This document shows positions 7,911 through 17,584 of a DNA stretch of 32,177 nucleotides, piece after piece (the stretch's first letter is position 1; each line of letters begins with the position of its first letter). A program made the position numbers and the translations under genes. The stretch lies in contig DAOUZA010000007.1 in NCBI GenBank assembly GCA_030665785.1, positions 1 to 32,177 of the forward strand, in the 5' to 3' direction. The stretch comes from Dehalococcoidia bacterium. Lineage in GTDB: Bacteria; Chloroflexota; Dehalococcoidia; GIF9; AB-539-J10. The notes beneath the pieces were generated by a model. The model had not been told where the DNA came from. It made no database searches and was given only the letters and a program-made list of their open reading frames with translations.

Positions 7911-9126
7911 CGACTGGCAAAAACTGGCGGACAGGCTATTTCTAAACACTGTAACCAGACTCCCCGTGACTTTAGTTCGTGGAGAAGGAGCCCGAGTATG
8001 GGATGACCAGGGGAAACAATATCTTGACTTCGTCGGTGGATGGGCTGTTGATAGTCTGGGACATTGCCACCCCGCTTTAGTAAATGCCCTGAAAGAACAA
8101 GCTAAAACGCTTATCCAGGCATCCAACCAGTTTTACACTGTCCCGGCGATAAAGCTAGCCCGGCTTTTATCAGAAAATAGCTGCCTTGATAGAGTTTTCT
8201 TCTGCAACAGCGGCGCTGAAGCTAATGAAGGAGCAATAAAGCTAGCCAGGAAATATGGTAAAATTCATCTCAAAGGTGCTTATGAAATTATCACCACCTA
8301 TGGTTCCTTTCACGGCAGAACACTGGCTATGACTGCGGCTACAGGGCAACGTAAATTTCAGGACCCGTACACCCCTCTGCCTGACGGCTTCATAAATGTG
8401 GAGTATAACGACATTGAAGCGATAAAAAGAGCGACAAATGAGCGAACCTGCGGGGTAATGCTGGAGCCAATTCAGGGTGAAGGTGGAGTCAATGTGCCCG
8501 ATGATGACTATCTTAAAAAGGTGGAGGATTGGTGTCACCAGAATGGAATCCTGTTCATTTTAGACGAAGTTCAAACTGGAATTGGACGCACAGGAACCCT
8601 CTTTGCCTATGAGCAATATAATGTCGAACCGGATATAATGACCTTAGCCAAAGGACTAGGAAGTGGCGTGCCAATTGGTGCCTTTTTAGCTAAAGAAAAA
8701 GCCTCGGTTTTCACCCCGGGTGAGCATGGCACCACCTTCGGCGGCAATCCGTTGGTTTGCGCCGCTGCCTATGCTACCCTGAAATATATCATTGATAACG
8801 ACATACCTGAAAAGGTTAAACGACTAGGAAAGTATTTTGTGACCGAATTAGAAACGCTGAAGCAGCAGTTTGATTTTATTACCGAAGTAAGGGGCAAAGG
8901 ACTCTTGATAGCTATGGAATTTGACCATGAGATTGCTCAGGATGTAACTATGTCTTGCCTTAATAAAGGCTTGCTAATTAATAAACTAAAGCCGAACGCT
9001 ATTCGGTTTATGCCTCCTCTTATCATCACTGAAAAGGAAGTAGACGAAGCAATTAGCATTCTTAAGGATGTCATTGCGAGCCGAAGCGAAGCAATCTCTG
9101 AGAAAGGAAGGAAATGGACAAAGTAG
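7897..9126 (+). CDS. argD: Acetylornithine aminotransferase
   Basis: FCNSGAEANEGAIKLARKYG, FILDEVQTGIGRTGTLFAYE, TLAKGLGSGVPIGAF. TTG at 7897 follows GGAGGA (7884-7889); overlaps argB end. Confidence 0.94.
   Translation: MSQSNDWQKLADRLFLNTVTRLPVTLVRGEGARVWDDQGKQYLDFVGGWAVDSLGHCHPALVNALKEQAKTLIQASNQFYTVPAIKLARLLSENSCLDRVFFCNSGAEANEGAIKLARKYGKIHLKGAYEIITTYGSFHGRTLAMTAATGQRKFQDPYTPLPDGFINVEYNDIEAIKRATNERTCGVMLEPIQGEGGVNVPDDDYLKKVEDWCHQNGILFILDEVQTGIGRTGTLFAYEQYNVEPDIMTLAKGLGSGVPIGAFLAKEKASVFTPGEHGTTFGGNPLVCAAAYATLKYIIDNDIPEKVKRLGKYFVTELETLKQQFDFITEVRGKGLLIAMEFDHEIAQDVTMSCLNKGLLINKLKPNAIRFMPPLIITEKEVDEAISILKDVIASRSEAISEKGRKWTK
9070..9098 (+). repeat. Family A repeat forming argD C-terminal codons
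   Basis: GTCATTGCGAGCCGAAGCGAAGCAATCTC; encodes VIASRSEAI. Confidence 0.85.
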
Positions 9127-10316
9127 TATTAGCTTACAGCGGTGGTCTGGATACCTCAGTAGCTATAAAATGGCTGAAAGAAAAATATAGTATGGATGTC
9201 ATCACCCTCACCGTGGATATAGGCAATGTGGCTGACCTCGAAACTATCAAGCAGAAGGCACTTAATCTGGGAGCGATAAAGGCATTTGTAATCGACGCCA
9301 GAGAACCCTTCGTCAATTCCTTTGTCTTTCCTGCCCTTAAAGCTAATGCTATTTACGAAGGTCAATATCCTCTAGCCACGGCTCTTGGTCGTCCCCTTAT
9401 TGCTCAATTACTGGTCGAGACAGCTAAAAAGGAAAAAGCCGTAGCAGTAGCTCACGGATGCACCGGCAAAGGTAACGACCAGGTTAGATTTGATGTGAGC
9501 GTGGCCGCCCTTGCTCCTGAACTTAAGATAATTGCTCCAGCCAGAGAGTGGAATATGACCCGAGAGCAAACAATTGAATATGCTCAAAGCTATAATATTC
9601 CCATCCCTATCACTGTAGCCAGCCCCTATTCCATCGATGAGAACTTATGGGGCAGGAGTATCGAATGCGGCGTTCTGGAAGACCCCTGGACTGAGCCCCC
9701 TGACGATGTTTTCATCTGGACGAAGTCGCCCAATGAGGCACCGGACAAAGCAGATTACATCACCATAGGTTTCGACGAAGGAATACCAATAAGCATTGAT
9801 AGGCAGCGACTGAGTGGCGTAGCACTTATCCAACAAGTCCATGAGATAGCCTGTAAACACGGCGTGGGTCGAATTGACCATGTGGAAAACAGATTGGTAG
9901 GCATAAAGTCAAGGGAGATTTATGAAGCGCCGGCAGCCACCATGTTGACCAAAGCTCATCAGGCATTGGAAGCAATAACCCTGTCCAAAGACCAACTTCG
10001 TTTCAATAATATCGTGGCTAGCCAATATGCTGACCTTATTTATAATGGGTTATGGTTCTCGGGACTTCGCCAGGATTTAGCCTGTTATGTGGATAGTTCC
10101 CAAAAATATGTTACCGGTGAAGTAAAGGTTAAACTCTATAAGGGCAATTGCCACGTAGTGGGCAGAAAATCGCCTTACTCCCTCTACGATTATAGCCTGG
10201 CTACCTATGATAAAGGCGATGTTTTTGACCAGAGTGCCTCCCCGGGCTTCATCCATATCTGGGGACTGCCAGTGAGAACTCAATCCCAAATCCAACCAGG
10301 GGCACAACGAAGATAA
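9114..10316 (+). CDS. argG: Argininosuccinate synthase
   Basis: MDKVVLAYSGGLDTSVAIKWLKEKY, AHGCTGKGNDQVRFD, PYSIDENLWGRSIECG. Confidence 0.97.
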   Translation: MDKVVLAYSGGLDTSVAIKWLKEKYSMDVITLTVDIGNVADLETIKQKALNLGAIKAFVIDAREPFVNSFVFPALKANAIYEGQYPLATALGRPLIAQLLVETAKKEKAVAVAHGCTGKGNDQVRFDVSVAALAPELKIIAPAREWNMTREQTIEYAQSYNIPIPITVASPYSIDENLWGRSIECGVLEDPWTEPPDDVFIWTKSPNEAPDKADYITIGFDEGIPISIDRQRLSGVALIQQVHEIACKHGVGRIDHVENRLVGIKSREIYEAPAATMLTKAHQALEAITLSKDQLRFNNIVASQYADLIYNGLWFSGLRQDLACYVDSSQKYVTGEVKVKLYKGNCHVVGRKSPYSLYDYSLATYDKGDVFDQSASPGFIHIWGLPVRTQSQIQPGAQRR

Positions 10317-11702
10317 ATGTTACAAGGTAAAAACAAGCTAATGATAAATTATCTTGCCTCCATTCCTTTCGACCAGCGGTTATATCGCCAGGACATTGAA
10401 GGGAGCATCGCCCATGCCAGGATGCTGGCAAAACAGGGAATAATAACTGAGAGCGACGCTAAAGCGATAATCGCCGGGCTTAATTCTATTCGTGAGGAAA
10501 TTGACCAAGGAAAATTCCCCTTCAACACCGAGCTTGAGGATATACACATGAACATCGAGGCTCAGTTATTTGAAAAGATAGGCGACGTAGCCGGTAAGCT
10601 ACACACCGCCCGCTCCCGAAATGACCAGGTAGCTTTAGATATGCGACTCTTCCTCAAAGAGGAGATCCCAGAAACTATAGACAACATAAAAACCCTGCAG
10701 TCCTCCCTTGTGGAACTAGCTGAGGTAAACAAAGAGGTCATCATCCCCGGCTATACCCATCTGCAGCAAGCCCAGCCAGTCCTTCTGGCTCACCATCTGC
10801 TGGCTTACTTTGAAATGTTCCAGCGAGATAAGGAAAGATTCTCTGATTGCCTGAAACGCACCGATGTCTTACCTTTAGGTAGCGGAGCTCTAGCTGGAGT
10901 GGCTTACCCCGTAGACCGTCAATTTCTGGCTCAAGAACTGGGATTCAGCAAAATAAGCAATAACAGTATCGACGCCGTTTCCGACAGAGATTTTGTGGTG
11001 GAATTCCAGGCAGCAGCCACCTTGACCATGATGCATATTTCCCGGCTGGCTGAGGAAATTGTTCTATGGTCATCCAGTGAGTTTGGCTTCATAGAGATTG
11101 GTGAAGACTTCACCACAGGCTCAAGCATTATGCCTCAAAAGAAGAATCCTGATGTCGCCGAGCTAGCCCGGGGCAAGACGGGACGGATATATGGAAATCT
11201 AATGTCCATCATCACCACTATGAAAGCCTTGCCATTAGCCTATAACCGAGATATGCAAGAGGATAAACAGGGACTTTTTGATACTCTGGATACTTTGCAT
11301 TCCACCTTAGAAGTATTTGCTGAAATGCTGAAGACTATCAAAGTCAATACCAAGCGTGTCCGTGAGGCTATTAAAGATTACATTCTAGCTACCGATTTAG
11401 CCGACTATCTGGTGAAGAAAGGCGTGCCATTTCGAGAGGCACATAGTGTGGTGGCTAAACTCAGTGAATATGCCATTAATGCCGAAAAAAGCTTCCATGA
11501 GCTTAGCTTAAGCGAATATCGCAATTTTAGTCCCCTATTTGGTAAAGACGTGTATAATATTACTTTAGAATCCTCTATAGCTTCCCGAAATATCCTCGGT
11601 GGAACCGCTGCAAGTCAGGTAGAAGTAGCACTGAAAAAAGCGAGAAAACTATTGCGTATAGAGAGTTCACCAGAGAGAAAACGTGGAAAGCAACAAGGTT
11701 AA
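10317..11702 (+). CDS. argH: Argininosuccinate lyase (short N-terminus)
   Basis: SIPFDQRLYRQDIEGSIAHARMLAKQGII, GKLHTARSRNDQVALDMRL, GSSIMPQKKNPDVAELARGKTGR. Confidence 0.95.
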   Translation: MLQGKNKLMINYLASIPFDQRLYRQDIEGSIAHARMLAKQGIITESDAKAIIAGLNSIREEIDQGKFPFNTELEDIHMNIEAQLFEKIGDVAGKLHTARSRNDQVALDMRLFLKEEIPETIDNIKTLQSSLVELAEVNKEVIIPGYTHLQQAQPVLLAHHLLAYFEMFQRDKERFSDCLKRTDVLPLGSGALAGVAYPVDRQFLAQELGFSKISNNSIDAVSDRDFVVEFQAAATLTMMHISRLAEEIVLWSSSEFGFIEIGEDFTTGSSIMPQKKNPDVAELARGKTGRIYGNLMSIITTMKALPLAYNRDMQEDKQGLFDTLDTLHSTLEVFAEMLKTIKVNTKRVREAIKDYILATDLADYLVKKGVPFREAHSVVAKLSEYAINAEKSFHELSLSEYRNFSPLFGKDVYNITLESSIASRNILGGTAASQVEVALKKARKLLRIESSPERKRGKQQG

Positions 11703-12351
11703 ATTAGCGCCATCAATTCTTAGTGCTGATTTTGCTCGACTTGGTGAGCAAGTTGCCGAGGTTACCAGAGCAGGCGCTGATTATATTCACATCGATGTTA
11801 TGGATGGTCATTTTGTGCCTAACATCTCCATTGGTATTCCCGTAGTAGCTTCCCTTCGCTCCTGGACCAACTTGCCGTTAGATGTCCATTTGATGATAGA
11901 GCACCCTGAACGCTATATTTCTCAATTTGCTAAATCTGGTGCTGATATAATCACCGTCCATGTCGAAGCTTGTTCATCTCTCCACCGGTTGATTCACTCA
12001 ATAAAGGAATTAAATATAAAAGCAGGGGTAGCGCTAAATCCCACTACCCCATTAACTTCTGTAGAAGAAATTCTCCCTTATGTTGATTTGATTCTGATTA
12101 TGAGTGTTGAACCTGGCTATGGAGGGCAGAGTTTCATTCCATCATCGCTGGACAAGATATCGAGGTTACGCAAAATGCTGGATAACAAAAAGAGTAACGC
12201 TGAACTCGAGGTTGACGGCGGCATCACCATTGATAATGCAACGAGCATAGTCCAAGCTGGAGCTGATGTCCTGGCAATTGGAAGCAGTATATTTAACGCC
12301 AAAAAAGGGATAAGCCAGGCAATGCAAACATTTAGAAAGGCGGTAAGTTAG
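11683..12351 (+). CDS. rpe: Ribulose-phosphate 3-epimerase
   Basis: LAPSILSADFARLGEQV, IHIDVMDGHFVPNISIG, DVHLMIEHPERYI, VDGGITIDNA. GTG start inside argH 3' end. Confidence 0.95.
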   Translation: MESNKVKLAPSILSADFARLGEQVAEVTRAGADYIHIDVMDGHFVPNISIGIPVVASLRSWTNLPLDVHLMIEHPERYISQFAKSGADIITVHVEACSSLHRLIHSIKELNIKAGVALNPTTPLTSVEEILPYVDLILIMSVEPGYGGQSFIPSSLDKISRLRKMLDNKKSNAELEVDGGITIDNATSIVQAGADVLAIGSSIFNAKKGISQAMQTFRKAVS

Positions 12352-12530
12352 CGTGCTTCCTTATATTGGGTGCGCAAGCACCGGGTGCAGATATTTACTT
12401 TTTCCTTTTTGCCATTTATCATAATAGTAGTGTGATGGATATTAGGCAGCCAGCGTCGCTTGGTATGTTGCTTGGAATGGCTTACACTATAACCATGATG
12501 AGCTCTTTTACCACAAATATCACATTTCAT
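12348..12530 (-). CDS. rpmB: Ribosomal protein bL28 (four-Cys, zinc-type)
   Basis: MKCDICGKRAHHGYSVSHSKQHTKRRWLPNIHHTTIMINGKKEKVNICTRCLRTQ; SD GGAGAG upstream. Confidence 0.94.
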   Translation of the reverse strand: MKCDICGKRAHHGYSVSHSKQHTKRRWLPNIHHTTIMINGKKEKVNICTRCLRTQYKEAR

Positions 12531-12560
12531 AAGACACTCTCCAACTTTCCATCCTGCCTT

Positions 12561-12583
12561 GTATAATGATGTTATCATAATAC
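12561..12583. promoter_or_regulatory. Near-perfect inverted repeat containing opposing -10-like boxes between rpmB and fakA
   Basis: GTATAATGAT-gtt-ATCATAATAC; TATAAT on + strand and TATTAT on - strand. Confidence 0.5.
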
Positions 12584-12613
12584 CTATGTGGTAAGCAAAG
12601 GAAAGAAAAAGAA

Positions 12614-14245
12614 ATGGAAAGAAATTCAGTTACAGGTCAGCGATTCAAAGAGATGTTTGATGCAGGAACTGCCTGGTTGGAAAAGTGTGTTCCTGAAATC
12701 AACGCCATAAATGTCTTTCCTGTCCCTGATGGAGATACCGGGACCAACATGCTGCTTACCATGCATTCTGCCATGGAGGCGGTACATCAAAACCATGATG
12801 ACGATGTTTCAGCGATAGTCGAAGCCATTGCTCATGGTGCCCTGATGGGAGCTCGAGGCAATTCAGGCGTGATACTGTCCCAATTCTGGAAAGGCTTTGT
12901 CAAAGGATTAAATGGTAACGAGCGACTTAGCACCAAAGCTTTAGCCAGGGCGTTATCGGCAGCATCGCAGGCTGCCTATGATGGGCTTGTCAACCCAGTG
13001 GAAGGCACCATGTTAACAGTGCTTCACGATTCAGCCAATGCTGCCGAAGCTGCTGCAAAAGCCAATCCCAGAAATCTAATCAAAACGCTTACTACTGCCG
13101 TGGAGGCAGCCAGAGGCTCGGTAGCCAACACACCTAACCTGCTACCTGTGTTACGGGAGGCAGGCGTGGTGGACGCCGGTGGTCAGGGTTTGTATGTTCT
13201 CCTCGAGGGCGCACTACTCTACCTTGAAGGAGAAAGCGATGCGCTAAAGCACCGAAAACCACATCTGATTTCCACAAGCGCACCATTAGCCTCGGGGATA
13301 ACTCAAATGCCCGCCGAGGTAGAGGTTCCCTACGGTTATTGCATCAATTTCTTAGTGGAAGGGCAAGATCTCAACTTGAAAAAAATCAAGAAAAACTTGA
13401 AAAAGAAGGGACAGTCCTTAGTAATCACCGGTAATAACTCTAAGATCAGAGTCCACCTCCATAGCTTCAAACCTGGCGAGATAATTGACTATGCCACAAA
13501 GCAAGGAGTATTGCACCGAATAAAAATTGATAACATGGATGACCAATATGCCGAGTTCATCAAAATGCAGCGCAAAAGACTGCCCCCGGTAGATACCGCT
13601 ATAGTAGCAATTGCTCCTGGTGAAGGTCTTTTCAAAGTATTCAAAAGCCTGGGAGCCACTATCATCATCCCTGGCGGACAAACTATGAATCCAAGCGTCC
13701 GTGAGCTGATGGAAGCAGTGGATTCAGTGCCATCAAATAATGTTATATTGCTGCCCAATAATAAGAACATCATCGTCGCCGCCTCCCAAGTTCAATCACT
13801 GACCTCAAAGAATGTTAGGGTGATACCCACCAAAACCATACCTCAAGGCATCTCTGCTCTGCTCTCCTTTAACTACGATATGAATCTGGAGAAGAATGCT
13901 TCCGCTATGGAAGAAGCGATGAAAACGGTGAAATCCATAGAAATCACTAAAGCAGTTCGGAAAAGCCAAATCAACGGTATGAACATAAAGAAGGGAGAGT
14001 TTATTGCTGTTTTAGATGACAAGGAGCTGGTAGCCAGTGGCAAAAAGGTTAAAGATGTCATTACCAATGCTCTTGAGAAAGCAGAGGCTAAAAATGCTGA
14101 ACTGGCGAGTATCTACTATGGTGCTGAAACTAAACCTAATGAAGTTAAGAAAATAGCCAGCGAAATTCAAAATGAATTTTCAGTTGAAGTTGAAACAGTT
14201 CAAGGCGGACAACCCTACTATAACTATATAATTTCGCTGGAATAA
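12614..14245 (+). CDS. fakA: DAK2/YloV family, fatty acid kinase catalytic subunit FakA-like
   Basis: INAINVFPVPDGDTGTNMLLTMHSAMEAV, AHGALMGARGNSGVILSQFWKGF, VDAGGQGLYVLLEG; followed by a DegV-family gene. Confidence 0.88.
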   Translation: MERNSVTGQRFKEMFDAGTAWLEKCVPEINAINVFPVPDGDTGTNMLLTMHSAMEAVHQNHDDDVSAIVEAIAHGALMGARGNSGVILSQFWKGFVKGLNGNERLSTKALARALSAASQAAYDGLVNPVEGTMLTVLHDSANAAEAAAKANPRNLIKTLTTAVEAARGSVANTPNLLPVLREAGVVDAGGQGLYVLLEGALLYLEGESDALKHRKPHLISTSAPLASGITQMPAEVEVPYGYCINFLVEGQDLNLKKIKKNLKKKGQSLVITGNNSKIRVHLHSFKPGEIIDYATKQGVLHRIKIDNMDDQYAEFIKMQRKRLPPVDTAIVAIAPGEGLFKVFKSLGATIIIPGGQTMNPSVRELMEAVDSVPSNNVILLPNNKNIIVAASQVQSLTSKNVRVIPTKTIPQGISALLSFNYDMNLEKNASAMEEAMKTVKSIEITKAVRKSQINGMNIKKGEFIAVLDDKELVASGKKVKDVITNALEKAEAKNAELASIYYGAETKPNEVKKIASEIQNEFSVEVETVQGGQPYYNYIISLE

Positions 14246-14250
14246 AAATT

Positions 14251-15099
14251 TTGAAGTATGCCATGGTTAAAATTGTAACTGATAGCTGCTCCGATATTAC
14301 CCCGAAGATGGCCGAGCAATTTGGAGTCACCGTGATTCCCCTGAATGTACATTTTGGTGATAAAATTTACCGTGATAATATTGACCTGAGCACAGAAGAC
14401 TTCTATCAAAAGCTAACACAGAGCAAAATTTTCCCCACTACTTCAGTCCCTAGCCCAATGGTATTTACCGATATCCTGGACAAATTAGCCAAGGAAACAA
14501 AAGAGATATTAGTTATCACGCTTTCGCGAAGCTATAGCGCCGCTTTTGACATCTTCTTAAAAAGCAAAGAGACCCTCAAATCAAAATGCAATATTGAAGT
14601 TATCGATTCTCAGGTAGCAATAGGTGGGCAGCTAATCCTAGCCATCTCAGCAGCTGCTATGGCTAGAGCTGGAGCTACATTAGAAGAAATTGCTAATTGG
14701 GTGAGAAATGCAATTCCCAGAACGCACGTGCGAATGACTTTCCATACCATGGAATACCTAAGAAGAGGAGGACGCATCGGCAAGACCCAAGCTTTCCTGG
14801 GTGATTTACTCAAAGTAAATCCTATTCTGGGAATAAAGAATGGAGATACCTTCCCTATTGCCCGAGTTCGTAGTCGAGCACAAGCTATAGATTTTCTGGT
14901 AAATTTCGCTAAAAGCTTCAAAAAGGTAGAAGCTTTGGCCATTGAAGATGCTACCACCACAAACGAGTTGGGAATACTAGGCCAGCGTCTCCAAGGGCTG
15001 GTGCCCCAGGAACGTTTTTATCGTTCCAAGGTAAGCCCGGTAGTTGGCACACATGTCGGTCCCCACGTTTTGAGTGTCTCTGTCCTAGAAGGAGAATAA
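14251..15099 (+). CDS. DegV family fatty-acid-binding protein (FakB-like)
   Basis: VKIVTDSCSDITPKMAEQFGVTVIPLNVHFGDKIYRDN..., TSVPSPMVF, SRSYSAAFD, MEYLRRGGRIGKTQAFLGDLLKVNPIL. Confidence 0.92.
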   Translation: MKYAMVKIVTDSCSDITPKMAEQFGVTVIPLNVHFGDKIYRDNIDLSTEDFYQKLTQSKIFPTTSVPSPMVFTDILDKLAKETKEILVITLSRSYSAAFDIFLKSKETLKSKCNIEVIDSQVAIGGQLILAISAAAMARAGATLEEIANWVRNAIPRTHVRMTFHTMEYLRRGGRIGKTQAFLGDLLKVNPILGIKNGDTFPIARVRSRAQAIDFLVNFAKSFKKVEALAIEDATTTNELGILGQRLQGLVPQERFYRSKVSPVVGTHVGPHVLSVSVLEGE

Positions 15100-15102
15100 A
15101 GT

Positions 15103-17583
15103 TTGGGACAGCCCCCTGAAGAAACGAGCATAAATTCACTCCGAAGAGTCCTGGAATTAGAATGTAAGAAGGGATATTCCGATAAGGCGGTAATCGGAGG
15201 ATTGGATAAGTTCCTCCAAAACCAAGAAGACAAAATCTTACAGGACATAAATGACCGAGAATTTTTAATGAGCTTTAATAATCTGGGGTTAGCTAAATCC
15301 AATTACAGTTCCTGGGATGTAGACAAACGTGAACAGTGGATAGCAGCTACCCTGGAATGGATAGGCGAAGTAGAACAAGCAAGGGAGAAAAAAAAGTTAA
15401 CCACACTGGCTCAAGATAGTTCCCCCACGGCTGGTGAAACACGCCAAATCGAGAAGGCATCTCCCGGACTGGATTCACCAATAACCTTAATCAGAGGTAT
15501 CACACCTAACACAGCCACTAAATTTGCCAGGCTTGGCGTAAAAACCCTGTATGATTTACTTTACTTCCTCCCTCGCCGTTACATCGATTACAGCCAGAGA
15601 AAAGCCATCGCTGAACTCGAAGAAGGTAAAGAGCAAACCATTATAGCTACAATATGGCAATCCAGAGTGGTCACTCTGGGTAATCGACAGGGCACAGAGG
15701 CAATTGTCGGCGATGAAACGGGGAATATCCGTGTAGTGTGGTTTAATCAACCTTACCTGGCAAGGAATTTTCGTACCAATGCCAGGATAGCAATTAGCGG
15801 AATAGTTGGCTCATTTAAGGGACAAAGGGTTTTTGAGTCGCCAGAATGGGAACTCATCCAGACCAAAGAACTAATCCATACCGCGCGATTAGTCCCCATT
15901 TACCCATTAACCTCCGGTTTATATCCCCGCCAGGTAAGGAAATGGACAAAGGAGGCTGTAGATAGTTGGGGCTGGCAGCTTGTTGAGTTCTTGCCCTCAG
16001 AAATAAAGAACCGATGTCAACTTCTAGATTTGCCTCAAGCAATTACCCAGGCTCATTACCCTGACAATCACCGCATAGCGGAGGAAGCAAGAAAACGTTT
16101 AGCCTTTGATGAATTGTTTCTAATTCAATTGGGTTTACTGGCAAGAAAGCAAAATTGGCAGGAAGGTCAGCCAGGCAATGCTTTTAATATCAATCGAGAG
16201 TTACTTCAAATATTCCTGAGTTATTTACCCTTTACTTTGACTCACGCCCAACAACGGGTGCTCAACGAGGTCTTGCTTGATCTCAAACAACCAAAAGCTA
16301 TGTCGCGACTTCTCCAAGGAGAAGTAGGCAGTGGCAAAACTATAATTGCTACTCTAGCGTTACTAATTGCCTGCGATAATGGATACCAAGGGGCACTAAT
16401 GGCCCCTACCGAAGTCCTCGCTGAGCAACATTTCGACAACATTTGTAACTACTTAGCCAAAGCGAAGCCACAATCCCAGCCATCATTGCACGCTGAGCAC
16501 AGCAATGTTCGCAGTTATGCTGGAATTCTTTCACAACCAATCACCATTGCCTTGCTTATCGGCAGCCTTAGCGAGAGTGAAAAAGAAGAGCTGCATAATA
16601 AAATCAGACAGCGCGAAATTGACATTGTCATCGGCACTCACGCTCTCATCCAGGAAGAGGTAGAATTCCCCAAGCTGGGACTAGCAGTGGTAGATGAACA
16701 ACAACGCTTCGGCGTTTTGCAACGCTCAGCATTGCGGCAAAAAGGATTCAACCCACACATGCTGGTTATGACCGCTACCCCCATCCCGAGAACTATGGCA
16801 TTGACTATTTATGGAGACCTTGACCTTTCCATTATTGACGAATTGCCTCCAGGACGGAAGATCGCTAAAACAAAATGCCTCGAACCACAATACAGAGGAA
16901 AGGCTTATTCCCTCATCCACCGCCAAATAAATAACGGAAAACAAGCTTTTATCATTTACCCCTTGATTGAAGAATCGGAAGTAGTGGAAGCAAAAGCAGC
17001 TACCACAGGATATGAGTGGCTGAGCAAGGAAGTTTTCCCGAGCTTCAAACTGGGGCTGTTACATGGTCGAATGCCTGCTGCTGAGAAAGAACAGGTGATG
17101 CGACGCTTCCACAATAGAGAACTTGATATCCTGGTATCAACTTCAGTGGTTGAAGTTGGCATTGATGTGCCCAATGCCAACATCATATTAATAGAAGGTG
17201 CCGACCGGTTTGGACTGTCTCAGCTTCACCAATTTCGAGGGAGAGTAGGCCGTGATAAAGAACAAGGCTACTGCCTGCTCATCCCTGAAAGAAGCTCACC
17301 CGAGGCAAAAGAGCGCCTGGAGTTAATGGAAAAAATTCAGGATGGCTTCAAACTAGCCGAGGAAGACCTGAAGCTGCGAGGCCCAGGGGAATTCTTCGGC
17401 ACACAACAAAGTGGCTTGCCAGAACTCAAAATAGCTAGTATAACAAACATGCAACTTCTGGAGACAGCGCGGCAGGAAGCAACCTCCTTGTTCAAAAATA
17501 ATCCCGATGCAGTGAAAGACAGAGACTCTCCCCTTGGTGAGAAATTAAGCCGCGTATGGCAGGGAAATATTGAATGGAGCTAA
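15103..17583 (+). CDS. recG: ATP-dependent DNA helicase RecG
   Basis: RLLQGEVGSGKTIIATLALL, MAPTEVLAEQHFDNI, VVDEQQRFGVLQR, MTATPIPRTMALT, TSVVEVGIDVPNANIILIEGADRFGLSQLHQFRGRVGR. Probable TTG start. Confidence 0.95.
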   Translation: MGQPPEETSINSLRRVLELECKKGYSDKAVIGGLDKFLQNQEDKILQDINDREFLMSFNNLGLAKSNYSSWDVDKREQWIAATLEWIGEVEQAREKKKLTTLAQDSSPTAGETRQIEKASPGLDSPITLIRGITPNTATKFARLGVKTLYDLLYFLPRRYIDYSQRKAIAELEEGKEQTIIATIWQSRVVTLGNRQGTEAIVGDETGNIRVVWFNQPYLARNFRTNARIAISGIVGSFKGQRVFESPEWELIQTKELIHTARLVPIYPLTSGLYPRQVRKWTKEAVDSWGWQLVEFLPSEIKNRCQLLDLPQAITQAHYPDNHRIAEEARKRLAFDELFLIQLGLLARKQNWQEGQPGNAFNINRELLQIFLSYLPFTLTHAQQRVLNEVLLDLKQPKAMSRLLQGEVGSGKTIIATLALLIACDNGYQGALMAPTEVLAEQHFDNICNYLAKAKPQSQPSLHAEHSNVRSYAGILSQPITIALLIGSLSESEKEELHNKIRQREIDIVIGTHALIQEEVEFPKLGLAVVDEQQRFGVLQRSALRQKGFNPHMLVMTATPIPRTMALTIYGDLDLSIIDELPPGRKIAKTKCLEPQYRGKAYSLIHRQINNGKQAFIIYPLIEESEVVEAKAATTGYEWLSKEVFPSFKLGLLHGRMPAAEKEQVMRRFHNRELDILVSTSVVEVGIDVPNANIILIEGADRFGLSQLHQFRGRVGRDKEQGYCLLIPERSSPEAKERLELMEKIQDGFKLAEEDLKLRGPGEFFGTQQSGLPELKIASITNMQLLETARQEATSLFKNNPDAVKDRDSPLGEKLSRVWQGNIEWS

Positions 17584-17584
17584 T

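Noticed and set aside
12368-12381. GGTGC-GCAA-GCACC hairpin as rpe terminator
   Set aside because: Lies within rpmB coding sequence and is not immediately followed by a T-tract; reported only as context.
13418-13773. Antisense and overlapping ORFs listed in the track (for example 13418-13681, 14610-14960, 27606-27809)
   Set aside because: They lie opposite or out of frame with strongly recognisable genes and have no family-like composition or start signals.
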